A DNA stretch of 64,000 bases from Sporosarcina koreensis (GTDB lineage: Bacteria > Bacillota > Bacilli > Bacillales_A > Planococcaceae): the NCBI RefSeq assembly GCF_000826145.2, contig NZ_LN651337.1:499774-563773 (forward strand), given 5' to 3'. Position 1 is the first letter of the stretch. Every line of letters begins with the position of its first letter. A program made the translations under genes and the position numbers. The notes beneath the pieces are model-generated. The model was not told the origin of the DNA. It made no database searches and was given only the letters and a program-made list of their open reading frames with translations. Positions 14,643 to 23,770 of the stretch are shown piece after piece.

Positions 14643-16172
14643 ATGGATCAATCTGACACGCATCAGAAACGAAGGAAACTGGCGAAGACTCTCAAACCGT
14701 CATGGGTGTTCGCCATCGCACTCGGCTCGTCCGTCGGATGGGGGGCGTTCATCCTGCCCGGGGACTGGATCGGTGAATCCGGGCCGCTCGGAGCTATCAT
14801 CGGCCTGCTGATCGGGGCCCTTGTCATGATGGTGATCGCTTCGAGTTACGGCGTGATGATCAAGAAATTCCCGGTTTCCGGAGGCGGTTTTACATATGCG
14901 TTCATCGCAGCCGGCAAAGTGTGGGCGTTCATCTGCGGATGGTTCCTGTCACTCGGCTATATTTCGATCGTTGCTCTGAATGCGTCAGCATTCTCCCTGC
15001 TGCTGAAATTCCTGGCACCAAGCTTCATGAAACAGATGTACTTATACAGTATCGCCGGCTGGGATGTCTATCTGCCGGAAGTGATCATCTCCTCTATCAT
15101 CATCCTGCTGTTTGCCGTCGTCAATTCGACGGGAACGGATATCTCCGGAAGGATCCAGTTCTACTTCAGCGTCTTCCTCGTTGCAGGAGTTTTCATCCTC
15201 GGGGCGTTCACGTATGGGGTTGCAGATAACCCGATCGATAACATGAAACCGCTGTTCAGCGGGGAGCAGTCGATCCTGACATCGATCTTGGTCATCCTGG
15301 CGATTGCGCCATGGGCCTATGTCGGTTTCGACAATGTTCCGCAGGCGGCGGAGGAATTCAATTTCTCGCCGCGGAAAGCGACGATGCTGATTGTGGCTTC
15401 GCTGTTCACCTCGTTCCTCATCTATGCCGTGATGATCGGGCTGACCGCCTGGACATTCCCGGCCGGATCGATTGCGGACGGTGATCTGTGGCTCACCGGA
15501 CAGGTCGTCAATTCGGCGCTCGGCCAGATCGGACTGATTGTCATGGCGGTCGCCATCATGATGGGGATCTTCACAGGACTCAACGGGTTCTATATGTCAT
15601 CCAGCCGTCTGCTGTTCTCGATGGCGCGCGCACGGGCGCTGCCTGATATGTTCCGCACGATTTCGAAGAAGAACCAGACACCGGTCTGGGGCATCTGGTT
15701 CGTGACTCTGATCACGCTTCCGACGCCTTGGTTCGGCCGCCAGGCACTCTCCTGGATCGTCGACATGTCCGCAACAGGCGTCTCGGTCGCTTATCTGTTC
15801 ACGTGCATTGCGGCCTACAAAGTGCTTGCATGGGGGGCAGAGGAAGCGAACCGTGAAATCGCACCCGTCAAGAAAGCATTGGCACTGTTCGGCATCATCG
15901 CGAGCGCCGTATTCCTGCTCCTGCTGCTTGTGCCGCTCTCACCGGCTTCCCTGACTACGCCATCGTATGTGCTGCTTGTCAGCTGGGCTGTGCTCGGAAT
16001 CGGCTTCTATCTGGTCATCCAGAAGAAATATAACAGTCTCACGCAGGAAGAAACGGAATACTATATGCTTGGGAAGACGATCGAATCGGAAATCGATACG
16101 ACGGTGGAAGTCCAGACAGCACCACCGGAGACGACGAAGATACCGCCGTCCGATCCTGGTCTGTCCACATAA
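14643..16172 (+). CDS. APC-family amino acid permease
   Basis: A 509-residue transporter of the amino acid/polyamine/organocation superfamily with about 12-13 hydrophobic segments. The first segment carries SSVGWGAFILPGDW, the position of the G-S/A-G unwound substrate loop, and segment 6 carries VILAIAPWAYVGFDNVPQAAEEF, typical of APC members. The C-terminal tail is polar. ATG 14643 follows AGGGGG. Substrate unknown, probably an amino acid. It is flanked by terminators, so likely transcribed alone. Confidence 0.88.
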   Translation: MDQSDTHQKRRKLAKTLKPSWVFAIALGSSVGWGAFILPGDWIGESGPLGAIIGLLIGALVMMVIASSYGVMIKKFPVSGGGFTYAFIAAGKVWAFICGWFLSLGYISIVALNASAFSLLLKFLAPSFMKQMYLYSIAGWDVYLPEVIISSIIILLFAVVNSTGTDISGRIQFYFSVFLVAGVFILGAFTYGVADNPIDNMKPLFSGEQSILTSILVILAIAPWAYVGFDNVPQAAEEFNFSPRKATMLIVASLFTSFLIYAVMIGLTAWTFPAGSIADGDLWLTGQVVNSALGQIGLIVMAVAIMMGIFTGLNGFYMSSSRLLFSMARARALPDMFRTISKKNQTPVWGIWFVTLITLPTPWFGRQALSWIVDMSATGVSVAYLFTCIAAYKVLAWGAEEANREIAPVKKALALFGIIASAVFLLLLLVPLSPASLTTPSYVLLVSWAVLGIGFYLVIQKKYNSLTQEETEYYMLGKTIESEIDTTVEVQTAPPETTKIPPSDPGLST

Positions 16173-16186
16173 CGAAAACAATATGC

Positions 16187-16224
16187 AGCATGCCCGTCTA
16201 GTCCTATCGGGCATGCTGTTTTTT
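16187..16224 (+). terminator. Rho-independent terminator
   Basis: AGCATGCCCG/CGGGCATGCT perfect stem followed by GTTTTTT. It ends the permease gene. Confidence 0.92.
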
Positions 16225-16338
16225 CATATATTCACTAGGCATTTAGTATGTTTTCACTTGCTTCTGATGGGATAAATCGATTACAATGGAGAACAAAGTC
16301 ATTTATCATGGATACGAAATTAGGACGGAGGCTTGAGG

Positions 16339-17325
16339 ATGGGATGCAGAGCAGCATGCATCGTGACGGACTTGACATTTGAAGTCAACGTGCCGGATGC
16401 AAAGGAACGCGAAATGGTCGCTGGCCATATGGAGCGTCTGAACACACTCGGGTCGTTATCAGGGGACCCGGACATTATTGCAGTGAACGAGGCAGGGCTG
16501 CATGATCTGGCGGATTTTGCGAACGATTATCTGGGGGACAGCGATATGGTTTTCCGGATTGCCGGGGAAGAAAAATGGCGTCCATTTTCAGAAACGGACC
16601 GTGTCTTCACTTCTTTATGGATCGACGAACTGATCCAGCAGGAGAGACTTATTTCCTACTATCAGCCGATTGTCGATGGTGATCGTCAAATATACGGATA
16701 CGAACTGCTGGCCCGCTTCCTGACGCCGGAAGGGGAGATGATCTTTCCGAATGAGGCGTTCGCAGCAGCCCGTAACCGGGGCAGATTGTATGCGCTGGAT
16801 CGGCTTTGCCGGATTACGGCGGTCCGGCATGCGGCGCCCTTGGTCGATCTGAAGGCATTCATCAACTTCGTCCCGACGTCGATCTATTCGCCGGAGTTCT
16901 GTCTGCAGTCCACCGTCGCGGTCGCCAATCAATTCAACATCGATCCGAAACAGCTCGTCTTCGAAGTGGTGGAGACCGATCACGTGGACGACGTGGAGCA
17001 TCTGAAAAGTATTCTGCGTTACTATCGTGACAAAGGATTCCATTATGCGCTGGATGATGTCGGGGAAGGGTACAGTACCGTCGAGATGCTGACGGATCTG
17101 AGACCGCATTACATGAAGCTGGACCGTTCTTTTGTGGACGGTGTGGCGGAAGACGAAAAGAAGCAGCAGACGGCGCTCAAGTTCCTTGAGAAAGCAGGGG
17201 AGAGCGGTTCCGTCCCGCTGGCCGAAGGAATCGAGCGGGAAGAGGATTTCAAGTGGCTGAAAGAGAAGGGGTATCAGCTGTTCCAAGGGTATTATTTTGG
17301 AAAACCGGCGCCCTCTCCTTTATAA
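16339..17325 (+). CDS. EAL-domain c-di-GMP phosphodiesterase
   Basis: About 328 residues: an N-terminal region of roughly 90 residues without recognised domain, then one EAL domain and no GGDEF. The active-site set appears complete: YELLAR (EAL position), INFVPTS (Asn), FEVVE (Glu), LDDVGEGYS (Asp pair), MKLDRSFV (Lys), AEGIE (Glu) and the closing QGYYFGKPAP (Gln). Hydrolysis of c-di-GMP to pGpG is therefore likely. ATG 16339 is placed 7 bases after GGAGG; an in-frame TTG at 16333 is too close. The protein is cytosolic. The N-terminal part may sense a signal. Confidence 0.88.
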   Translation: MGCRAACIVTDLTFEVNVPDAKEREMVAGHMERLNTLGSLSGDPDIIAVNEAGLHDLADFANDYLGDSDMVFRIAGEEKWRPFSETDRVFTSLWIDELIQQERLISYYQPIVDGDRQIYGYELLARFLTPEGEMIFPNEAFAAARNRGRLYALDRLCRITAVRHAAPLVDLKAFINFVPTSIYSPEFCLQSTVAVANQFNIDPKQLVFEVVETDHVDDVEHLKSILRYYRDKGFHYALDDVGEGYSTVEMLTDLRPHYMKLDRSFVDGVAEDEKKQQTALKFLEKAGESGSVPLAEGIEREEDFKWLKEKGYQLFQGYYFGKPAPSPL

Positions 17326-17340
17326 TCAAGACAAACCGAG

Positions 17341-17367
17341 GGACCGCATGCGATGCGGTCCTTTTTT
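17341..17367 (+). terminator. Rho-independent terminator
   Basis: GGACCGCAT/ATGCGGTCC perfect 9-bp stem with a 3-base loop and TTTTTT. It ends the EAL gene and lies just before the photolyase ribosome site. Confidence 0.92.
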
Positions 17368-17382
17368 CAGGAGGGATGCAAG

Positions 17383-18798
17383 GTGAAAACGATTGTCTGG
17401 TTCCGGAAAGATTTGCGGGTCCATGATCATCCGGCGCTGGCGGAAGCGGCGGCAGAAGGGGAGGTCCTGCCGGTCTATGTGCTGCCTGAAAAAGAGACTC
17501 TGTCCGCTTGCGATTGGTGGACCCGGGAATCACTCGCTATCCTCATGGACCGGCTGGAAGCGCTCGGCAGTCCGCTGAAGCTGATGGAAGGGGATCCGCT
17601 GGATGTGTTTGTGCGTCTTTCTGCAGAGACGGGGGCAGAGGCGCTCTATTTCAACGGACAGGTCGACCCCGTCTCGCGTTCAGAAGAAACGGCACTCCTC
17701 CAAGAGGGCAGCCTGAACCATCTCCGCATCCGGCGTTTTGTGCCTGATATGATGCTCGACCCGGATGCATTGCTGACCAAATCGGGCACCCCCTTCAAGG
17801 TGTTCGGAGCATTCTGGAAAGCGTTCCAGCAGCAGACCGTGCCATGGCCGGTTCCGGTACCGGAATCCTTGTCTCCCTGGCCGGAAGCCGATGTGGAATC
17901 CGCTATACTGAAAGACAGCCGGCTCAGCAGCGAAAGCGGGTGGGAGGAAAAATTCCTAAGGTATTGGTCCCCGGGGGAGAATGGGTCGTTCGTCCGCTGG
18001 GAAGCATTCCGGGATAACGGGATTCAAGACTACAAAGTGAAACGGGATTATCCCGGCATTGACGGCACGTCCCGTCTGTCCGGGTTCCTTGCGTCGGGCA
18101 ATATGAGCATACGCGCTCTGTGGCATGCAGTCCGGCGAGCCGAGGAAGAAGGTGATGTGCTGCAGCCGGAACCGTTCCTCCGGCAGCTGGCCTGGCGTGA
18201 ATTCGCGTATTATCAGCTGTATCACTTCCCGTCCATCACGGACGAATCCCTCCGTCCCGAGTTTCGGAAGTTCCCTTGGCGCAGCGATGCCGACGGGCTG
18301 GCCACCTGGAAAGCCGGACGCACCGGATACCCGCTCGTCGATGCCGGCATGCGGGAACTGTGGGAAACCGGAACGATGCATAACCGCGTCCGCATGGTGG
18401 CCGCTTCGTTCCTCATCAAGCATCTGCTGATCGACTGGAGGACAGGGGCGGAGTACTTCAAAGAGACTCTTGCCGATTACGATATCGCGAACAATACACT
18501 CGGCTGGCAATGGGTCGCCGGATCCGGTTTCGACGCGGCGCCGTACTTCCGGATTTTCAATCCGATCACACAGGGAAAAAAATTCGATGCGGCCGGAACG
18601 TATATCCGCAGATGGGTGCCTGAGCTTGCCTCTTTGCCGGATGACGCCATCCACGAACCTGCAGCGGCTGATCCAGAAGTGCTGGAAGAAGCCGGCGTCA
18701 TCCTCGGCAGCACGTACCCGGAACCGATTGTCGATCATACTGCAGCACGGAAGCGGGCGCTGGCCGCCTATGACAGCATCAAAGGGCAGAAGGGATGA
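17383..18798 (+). CDS. phrB: Deoxyribodipyrimidine photolyase
   Basis: A 471-residue class I photolyase that repairs UV cyclobutane pyrimidine dimers using light and FADH. The N-terminal antenna domain starts KTIVWFRKDLRVHDHPAL. The C-terminal FAD domain shows WREFAYYQLYHFPSI, then NRVRMVAASFLIKHLLIDWR, then TLGWQWVAGSGFDAAPYFRIFNP, the most conserved flavin- and lesion-binding block. GTG 17383 is chosen, with GGAGGG 7 bases upstream. The stop overlaps the next gene start (ATGA), so the two are translated together. Confidence 0.95.
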   Translation: MKTIVWFRKDLRVHDHPALAEAAAEGEVLPVYVLPEKETLSACDWWTRESLAILMDRLEALGSPLKLMEGDPLDVFVRLSAETGAEALYFNGQVDPVSRSEETALLQEGSLNHLRIRRFVPDMMLDPDALLTKSGTPFKVFGAFWKAFQQQTVPWPVPVPESLSPWPEADVESAILKDSRLSSESGWEEKFLRYWSPGENGSFVRWEAFRDNGIQDYKVKRDYPGIDGTSRLSGFLASGNMSIRALWHAVRRAEEEGDVLQPEPFLRQLAWREFAYYQLYHFPSITDESLRPEFRKFPWRSDADGLATWKAGRTGYPLVDAGMRELWETGTMHNRVRMVAASFLIKHLLIDWRTGAEYFKETLADYDIANNTLGWQWVAGSGFDAAPYFRIFNPITQGKKFDAAGTYIRRWVPELASLPDDAIHEPAAADPEVLEEAGVILGSTYPEPIVDHTAARKRALAAYDSIKGQKG

Positions 18799-19253
18799 CC
18801 GCCTTGAGAGTCCGTTCTTACTGGAATATCGTCCGGACAGCCATTTATGGCCTTATTGCCGGTCTGGTGCTGACCTTCCTGCTGAAATGGCTGGAAGCGG
18901 TCACGGATGTCAAGGTGTATACGTTCCTGCTGAATGTCGATTACATACCGGTCGTCGGTACGGTCGATTACCCGGAATGGCTGGAAGTCGTCTTCCATCT
19001 GATCGTCTCGGTTGCCGTCGCGTTCGGCTTCCGGCTCATGTACATCCTTCGGCCTCATTGGAAGCGGCGCGCTTTGCTGATCTGCACAGCTGTGAGCGTC
19101 CTGATCGGCATCCTGCTGTTTCCGACGACCGCCTTGTCGGACAGGACGCCTGACGTGACGGATGGGACTGCCATGCTGCTTTGGCTCGCCGGTCATGCCG
19201 TCTTCGGCACGGTCCTCGGTCTTCTTTTCCGACGAGAGATTGCGTCCAATTGA
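18795..19253 (+). CDS. YagU-type DUF1440 membrane protein
   Basis: A 152-residue protein with about four hydrophobic segments (TAIYGLIAGLVLTFLLKW, VVFHLIVSVAVAFGF, ALLICTAVSVLIGILLF, MLLWLAGHAVFGTVLGLLF) and the YPEWLEVVFH loop seen in YagU/DUF1440 proteins. It overlaps the photolyase stop by four bases. YagU has been tied to acid tolerance in E. coli; its job next to photolyase is not known. Confidence 0.78.
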   Translation: MTALRVRSYWNIVRTAIYGLIAGLVLTFLLKWLEAVTDVKVYTFLLNVDYIPVVGTVDYPEWLEVVFHLIVSVAVAFGFRLMYILRPHWKRRALLICTAVSVLIGILLFPTTALSDRTPDVTDGTAMLLWLAGHAVFGTVLGLLFRREIASN

Positions 19254-19293
19254 AAAGCACGGCAGCCGTATCACTCAGCTGCCGTGCTTTTTG
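19253..19293. terminator. Bidirectional terminator
   Basis: AAAAGCACGGCAGC and GCTGCCGTGCTTTTT arms form a long stem with A- and T-runs on both sides. It separates the convergent YagU-like and YhgE genes. Confidence 0.92.
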
Positions 19294-19298
19294 CGTTC

Positions 19299-21557
19299 TC
19301 AATGGAAGATTTCCGCTTCCTTCGATTTCTTAAGCAATTTCTTCGTCCCCCTGTTAATGCGCTCTTTGAGCAGTGCCCCGAATACGAGGAAGGCGGCGCT
19401 GCAGAGCAGCAAGAAGGACAGGTCTTTCACTGCCCGCTCCCATACGATACCGCCGACCGCTTCGCGCATCACATCTATAGCATAGGTGAACGGAAGGAAC
19501 GGGTTGATAACTCCGAAGAAATCGGGGAGCAGGACGACGGGATACGTGCCGCCCGATCCTGCGATCTGCAGGACGAGCATGACGATCGCCATCGCTTTGC
19601 CGACATCCCCGAATACGGATACAAGTGTGTAGACGATCGACATGAACACGAAGCTGATGATGGTTCCGAAAACGACAAACCAGAACGGTTCACGGATATG
19701 GACATCGAGGATGAGCAGATCGCCGCTGACGACAATGAGCATCTGCAGCAGCCCGATCACCGCAAACGTCAGTAACCGCCCGAAATAGACTTGCCGTGCC
19801 GTATAGCCCTCCTGGTGGACATCCGTCGACAACAGCGAAATGAGCAGCAGGCAGCCGACCCACAGCGACAGTACCGTATAGAACGGTGTCATACCGGTCC
19901 CATAGTTCTCGATTGAGAACAGCCGGTTCTCCTGCAGCTGGATCGGTTCTTCAAAGAACGTCTTCTCCGCATTCGGATCATTCTGCAGCAGCTTGATGAT
20001 CTCGTTGATGTCCGTTTCACCTTGGGTGGATCGGATGCGGTCTGCAAGCTCGTTCACTTTCTCGGAAATGAACGGATACTGGGCGACCGCTTTCTCTATG
20101 GTCGCTTTTCCTTCATCCAGATCACTGTCCGAATTGCCAAGGATTGTCTTCACTTGCGGAAGGGCCGCCTGGATATCCGTCAGCAGACCTTTCGCCTGGC
20201 CGAGTGTCGATTTTGCCTGACTGATCTCGCTTTTCACGGTCGGTTCGATCGTATTGACATACTCATTCAGGAATGCATCCAATTCAACGGACGTATTGCC
20301 GGCGATCTTCTGCAGATCATCCACCGCCTGATCGAGTTCCTCCGCTTTGCCCTTGACGATACTGTCGACGTTCCGGGCATTCGTCTGCGCTTCCTGCAGC
20401 AGACGTTTCAGGTCGCCCGTCTTCGTGATTGCACCGTCGAGTTTGCCGGACAGATCCGGTTTCGGCAGGGAAGGGGTCTGGCCTGTGTTATCATCCGGTA
20501 CGGCTTCCGTCCCTGCTGATGGTTCAGTTTCCGGTTCCGTCGACGGTGCCTGTGCCTGTGCCTGCCGGGCCAGTTCCTGCAGCTGTTTCAGATCCTGTTC
20601 GACATTGTCCACCCGATCGATGCTTTGGGTCATCCGGTCGTCCAGCGCTTTCTTCGCTTTGTCCAGTTCCGTGAAATCGAGATTGACCCCCTGCAGTTTC
20701 TTCAGAAAGTCGTTGGCCTCATTTGAGATATCCCGGACTTTCTTCAGATCCGCTTTGATCTTCGGCGAGGTTTCATCCAATTTCTTTTCCGCGTCGTCCA
20801 GATAGGTGACAACCCGGTTGATTTGTCCCAGGCCGTCATCGGTGATCTGCTGAGCGGCCGGCAGTTTGCTTTGCGCGTCATGGATGACGTTTTGTGCATC
20901 CGCCGCATCGGTCAGCCCCCGGTTCAGCAGGTCATAAATTTCCGGCAGGCTCTTCTCCGCTTCGAATATATAGTTCTCGAACTTTTTCACATCAGGCAGA
21001 TCCTTTTCCAATTCCAGGCCGAGTGAATTGAGCATATCGAAGATGACGCCGTTCACAGTCGATACGAACTGGCTGCTCACCTTGTCGACAATCACCGTAG
21101 CGCCTTTTTCCGTGATCTTCGGTGCGATGGAATTCAGCTTTTCATTCACGTAGTAATCGATTTCAGCTTTTTTCGGGTTGCCGGAGACGACGGATCCGAG
21201 CTGTTCCGAAAGGTTTTCCGGCAGTACCATCACGGCGAAATAGTCGCCGTATTCCACGCCGTCCATCGCTTCGTCATGCGACACGAAATGCCACTCCATC
21301 GAGGGGTTCTCTTGAAGCGTTTCGACGATATCCGTTCCGACATCAATGTGCTTGTCCTGCACGTCGGCCCCTTTGTCTTCATTCACTACAGCAACGGGCA
21401 GTTTGTCCGTCCTGCCGTATGGATCACCAGAAGCGTAGATATTGAGCCAGGCGTATAAAGAAGGCAGGAAAATCAGGCCGCCGATCAGCACCGCGGCGAC
21501 CCAGTTTGTCGTAATATTGCGCACGTCCCGTTTGAAAATGCCGAAAATGTGATGCAT
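19299..21557 (-). CDS. yhgE: YhgE/Pip-domain membrane protein
   Basis: A 752-residue protein of the YhgE/Pip (phage infection protein) family. One membrane segment near residues 18-38 (WVAAVLIGGLIFLPSLYAWL) is followed by a large extracellular region with long heptad-like helices, split by a Pro/Thr/Glu-rich linker (TEPETEPSAGTEAVPDD), and five to six membrane segments at the C-terminus like ABC-2 type permeases. Family members act as phage receptors in lactococci and as exporters or ESX-linked proteins elsewhere. It lies after an ABC transporter pair on the same strand, but a strong terminator stands between them. Confidence 0.9.
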   Translation of the reverse strand: MHHIFGIFKRDVRNITTNWVAAVLIGGLIFLPSLYAWLNIYASGDPYGRTDKLPVAVVNEDKGADVQDKHIDVGTDIVETLQENPSMEWHFVSHDEAMDGVEYGDYFAVMVLPENLSEQLGSVVSGNPKKAEIDYYVNEKLNSIAPKITEKGATVIVDKVSSQFVSTVNGVIFDMLNSLGLELEKDLPDVKKFENYIFEAEKSLPEIYDLLNRGLTDAADAQNVIHDAQSKLPAAQQITDDGLGQINRVVTYLDDAEKKLDETSPKIKADLKKVRDISNEANDFLKKLQGVNLDFTELDKAKKALDDRMTQSIDRVDNVEQDLKQLQELARQAQAQAPSTEPETEPSAGTEAVPDDNTGQTPSLPKPDLSGKLDGAITKTGDLKRLLQEAQTNARNVDSIVKGKAEELDQAVDDLQKIAGNTSVELDAFLNEYVNTIEPTVKSEISQAKSTLGQAKGLLTDIQAALPQVKTILGNSDSDLDEGKATIEKAVAQYPFISEKVNELADRIRSTQGETDINEIIKLLQNDPNAEKTFFEEPIQLQENRLFSIENYGTGMTPFYTVLSLWVGCLLLISLLSTDVHQEGYTARQVYFGRLLTFAVIGLLQMLIVVSGDLLILDVHIREPFWFVVFGTIISFVFMSIVYTLVSVFGDVGKAMAIVMLVLQIAGSGGTYPVVLLPDFFGVINPFLPFTYAIDVMREAVGGIVWERAVKDLSFLLLCSAAFLVFGALLKERINRGTKKLLKKSKEAEIFH

Positions 21558-21636
21558 GTCCGCTCCCCCTTTCAGTAGTTCTCACTGTCTGTGTCCCGTG
21601 CAGACAGCGGATCAGACCATATTGTCCAGATTACCC

Positions 21637-21672
21637 AAAAAACCCCCGTCCGGAACGTACCGGCGGGGGAAA
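21637..21672 (-). terminator. Rho-independent terminator
   Basis: CCCCCGCCGG and CCGGACGGGGG arms on the minus strand followed by TTTTTT. It ends the HrtAB-like ABC operon before yhgE. Confidence 0.9.
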
Positions 21673-21678
21673 ACTTTT

Positions 21679-22353
21679 TCAGGCGATCAATCCGTCTTTC
21701 ATCGTCACAATCCGGTGTGCGTACGGAAGCATCTCTTCGTCGTGCGTTACCATCAGTGTAGTGATTTGTAATGTTTTCGTCAAGTCCCGGATGATCTCCA
21801 TCACTTCTTGCGAACGTTTCGAGTCGAGACTGGCGGTCGGTTCGTCCGCGAACAGCATTTTCGGCTGGTGGATGATCGCCCGGGCGATCGCAATCCGCTG
21901 GCGTTCCCCGCCGGACAGGGAAGACGGGTAGGCGTCTTTCCTGTGGGCCATCCCGACCAGGTCGAGAATCTTCGCCACTTCCTGTTTCTGCTGCTTCTTG
22001 CTCAGCTTCGTCTCCGCGACATCCAGCATCAGCAGCAGCTGGTCTTCGACATTGAGGAAGGGAACCAGGTGCGATGATTGGAAGACGAAACCGAACTCGC
22101 TCGATCGGATCTTGCGGATCTCTTCCTGGCTCATCTCTGTCATGTCCTTGCCGTCGAAGATGACCTGGCCGCCGGACGCTTTCTGCAGCCCGGCTGCAAT
22201 GGTCAGCATCGTCGACTTGCCGGACCCTGAAGGCCCGACGAGTGCCGTGATCTCGCCTTGTTTCAGGTCGAGATCGACGCCTTTCAGGATCTGTTCAGTG
22301 ACATCTCCGGTTTTGAAGGATTTCTTGACTTCATCAATCTGGAAAATCGCCAT
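21679..22353 (-). CDS. ABC transporter ATPase, HrtA/LolD-like
   Basis: A 224-residue ATPase of the MacB/LolD/HrtA group. Walker A is GPSGSGKST, the Q-loop sits in FVFQSSHLVPFLNVEDQL (very like HrtA), the signature is LSGGERQR, Walker B is MLFADEPTASLD and the H-loop is in MVTHDE. It starts one base after the permease stop. With the FtsX-type permease it should form a mechanotransmission-type exporter; haem or an antimicrobial peptide are candidates from family knowledge, not shown here. Confidence 0.88.
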   Translation of the reverse strand: MAIFQIDEVKKSFKTGDVTEQILKGVDLDLKQGEITALVGPSGSGKSTMLTIAAGLQKASGGQVIFDGKDMTEMSQEEIRKIRSSEFGFVFQSSHLVPFLNVEDQLLLMLDVAETKLSKKQQKQEVAKILDLVGMAHRKDAYPSSLSGGERQRIAIARAIIHQPKMLFADEPTASLDSKRSQEVMEIIRDLTKTLQITTLMVTHDEEMLPYAHRIVTMKDGLIA

Positions 22354-22354
22354 G

Positions 22355-23389
22355 TTACATCTCTCCTTGCTGGATTGCCTGAAGCGGCTCCACTTTTTTG
22401 ATTTGGAATCCAGAAATCGTCGCGCCGATGAACCCGATCACGAGGAACACAGCGGACAGTGTCAAGGTCGTCTGCATCGTCAGACTGAACGGCATACCTT
22501 TCGGAGCGAACGCACTGAACAGCTGGCTGAGGCCGGCGGACAGCAGAAGGGAGACAACCGTGATCAGCAGCATCTGATACCACATCATGCTGAACAGTTT
22601 GCTCGTCTTCACACCGATCGCTTTCAGGATGCCGTAGAGGCCGATTTTCTGGACGTTCATCATATAGAAGAAGATCGCGAACAGCATGCCGCTGATGACG
22701 ACGAGGAACCAGATGATCATGTTGAGGGACATCTGCTCTGCACCGTAGCTCGGAATCGTCTTCAAGTATTCCTTGTTGCTGAACGCTTCCAGTCCGCTGA
22801 TGGAATCCGGCGCATTCGAACCCGGGATGAAGATCGTCTGCATCTCCATCACCCGGTACATTTCCTGGTAGTTTGTCATGTTGATGAAGGCGACTGGCGC
22901 GTGGCTGTACGTCTGTTTTTCAACAAAGCCGGTCACTTTGAATTCCCCGCTGAACTGGTTGTTCGTCAGGATATCACCGACTTGGACGCCTTCGTCTTTT
23001 AGGGAGGCATCCAGGACGATTTCGTTTTCTTTCACGTTCGGGAACAGTTCGCTGTCCGTTGACGTCACGAATGCCACGCTGTGCTGCTTATCGTCCGCAT
23101 CGTTGACAAAGCCCATCTGCAGGGACATGGCCGTCGCATTTGAATACGTGTCGAGCAGCTGATCTTGCTTTGATTCATCGATCTTCGACAGGTTGTATGT
23201 CTGTTTGGCGTCGTCATTCAGATAGAACTGGCCGTTCGGCATGTTCTTGATGAGGGCTGCGTTGTCTTCCGACAGTCCGTTCGCAAGTCCTGAGATGATG
23301 AACGTCAGGAAGCTCACCAGAAAAATGATCGAGCCGAGGATCAGGAACTTCATTTTACTTTTCTTCACTTCTTTCCACGCCATCTGCAT
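22355..23389 (-). CDS. ABC transporter permease, HrtB/FtsX-like
   Basis: About 344 residues. It has an N-terminal membrane segment (FLILGSIIFLVSFLTFIISGLANGL), a large extracellular domain of about 190 residues, then three membrane segments at the C-terminus with the FtsX pattern (LYGILKAIGVKTSKLFSMMWYQMLLITVVSLLL). The end KKVEPLQAIQQGEM is typical. Size and layout match HrtB. ATG 23389 has GGAGGT 7 bases upstream; an in-frame GTG at 23398 overlaps that site. No sensor kinase lies beside it. Confidence 0.85.
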   Translation of the reverse strand: MQMAWKEVKKSKMKFLILGSIIFLVSFLTFIISGLANGLSEDNAALIKNMPNGQFYLNDDAKQTYNLSKIDESKQDQLLDTYSNATAMSLQMGFVNDADDKQHSVAFVTSTDSELFPNVKENEIVLDASLKDEGVQVGDILTNNQFSGEFKVTGFVEKQTYSHAPVAFINMTNYQEMYRVMEMQTIFIPGSNAPDSISGLEAFSNKEYLKTIPSYGAEQMSLNMIIWFLVVISGMLFAIFFYMMNVQKIGLYGILKAIGVKTSKLFSMMWYQMLLITVVSLLLSAGLSQLFSAFAPKGMPFSLTMQTTLTLSAVFLVIGFIGATISGFQIKKVEPLQAIQQGEM

Positions 23390-23571
23390 GGAGACCACCT
23401 CCGTTATTCGATACTCTCAGTGTACTGCGCCAACATGAACGGAGGATGAACGCACGTTTACAATTACAAACGGGGAAGGGTGCCTGACAATCTGCCCGGT
23501 ATGGTACACTAGTTGCAGGAAGAATCCGTCAATTCGACGGGTGATCCATCTGAAGGAAAGGGTTGAATGGA

Positions 23572-23757
23572 ATGGATATGGATATGAATATGGGCTTCAG
23601 CATGTTTGCATTTTTACCGCTGCTCGGGATGCTGATCAATGTACTGATGATCGCCGGGGCGGTCTGGTTTGCGATTGCCTTGATCCGTTCGCAGAAAGAG
23701 CGGAATGAGCTGCTCCGGAGGATTGCGGAGAAGATGGATCGGAAGGACTTGCTATAA
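23572..23757 (+). CDS. Small membrane protein
   Basis: About 61 residues: a Met/Asp-rich start (MDMDMNMGF), one or two hydrophobic stretches (FAFLPLLGMLINVLMIAGAVWFAIALI as a continuous hydrophobic region) and a charged tail with RRIAEKMDRKDLL. ATG 23572 lies 9 bases after AAAGGG; an in-frame TTG at 23563 is an alternative. The next gene starts 13 bases after the stop, so they probably share a transcript. Function unknown. Confidence 0.65.
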   Translation: MDMDMNMGFSMFAFLPLLGMLINVLMIAGAVWFAIALIRSQKERNELLRRIAEKMDRKDLL

Positions 23758-23770
23758 AGGAGGACGTCGA

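Noticed and set aside
18470..19153. 227-codon plus-strand ORF over phrB and the YagU-like gene
   Set aside because: Arg/Pro-rich shadow frame of two well-supported genes; GC-rich DNA yields many such frames.
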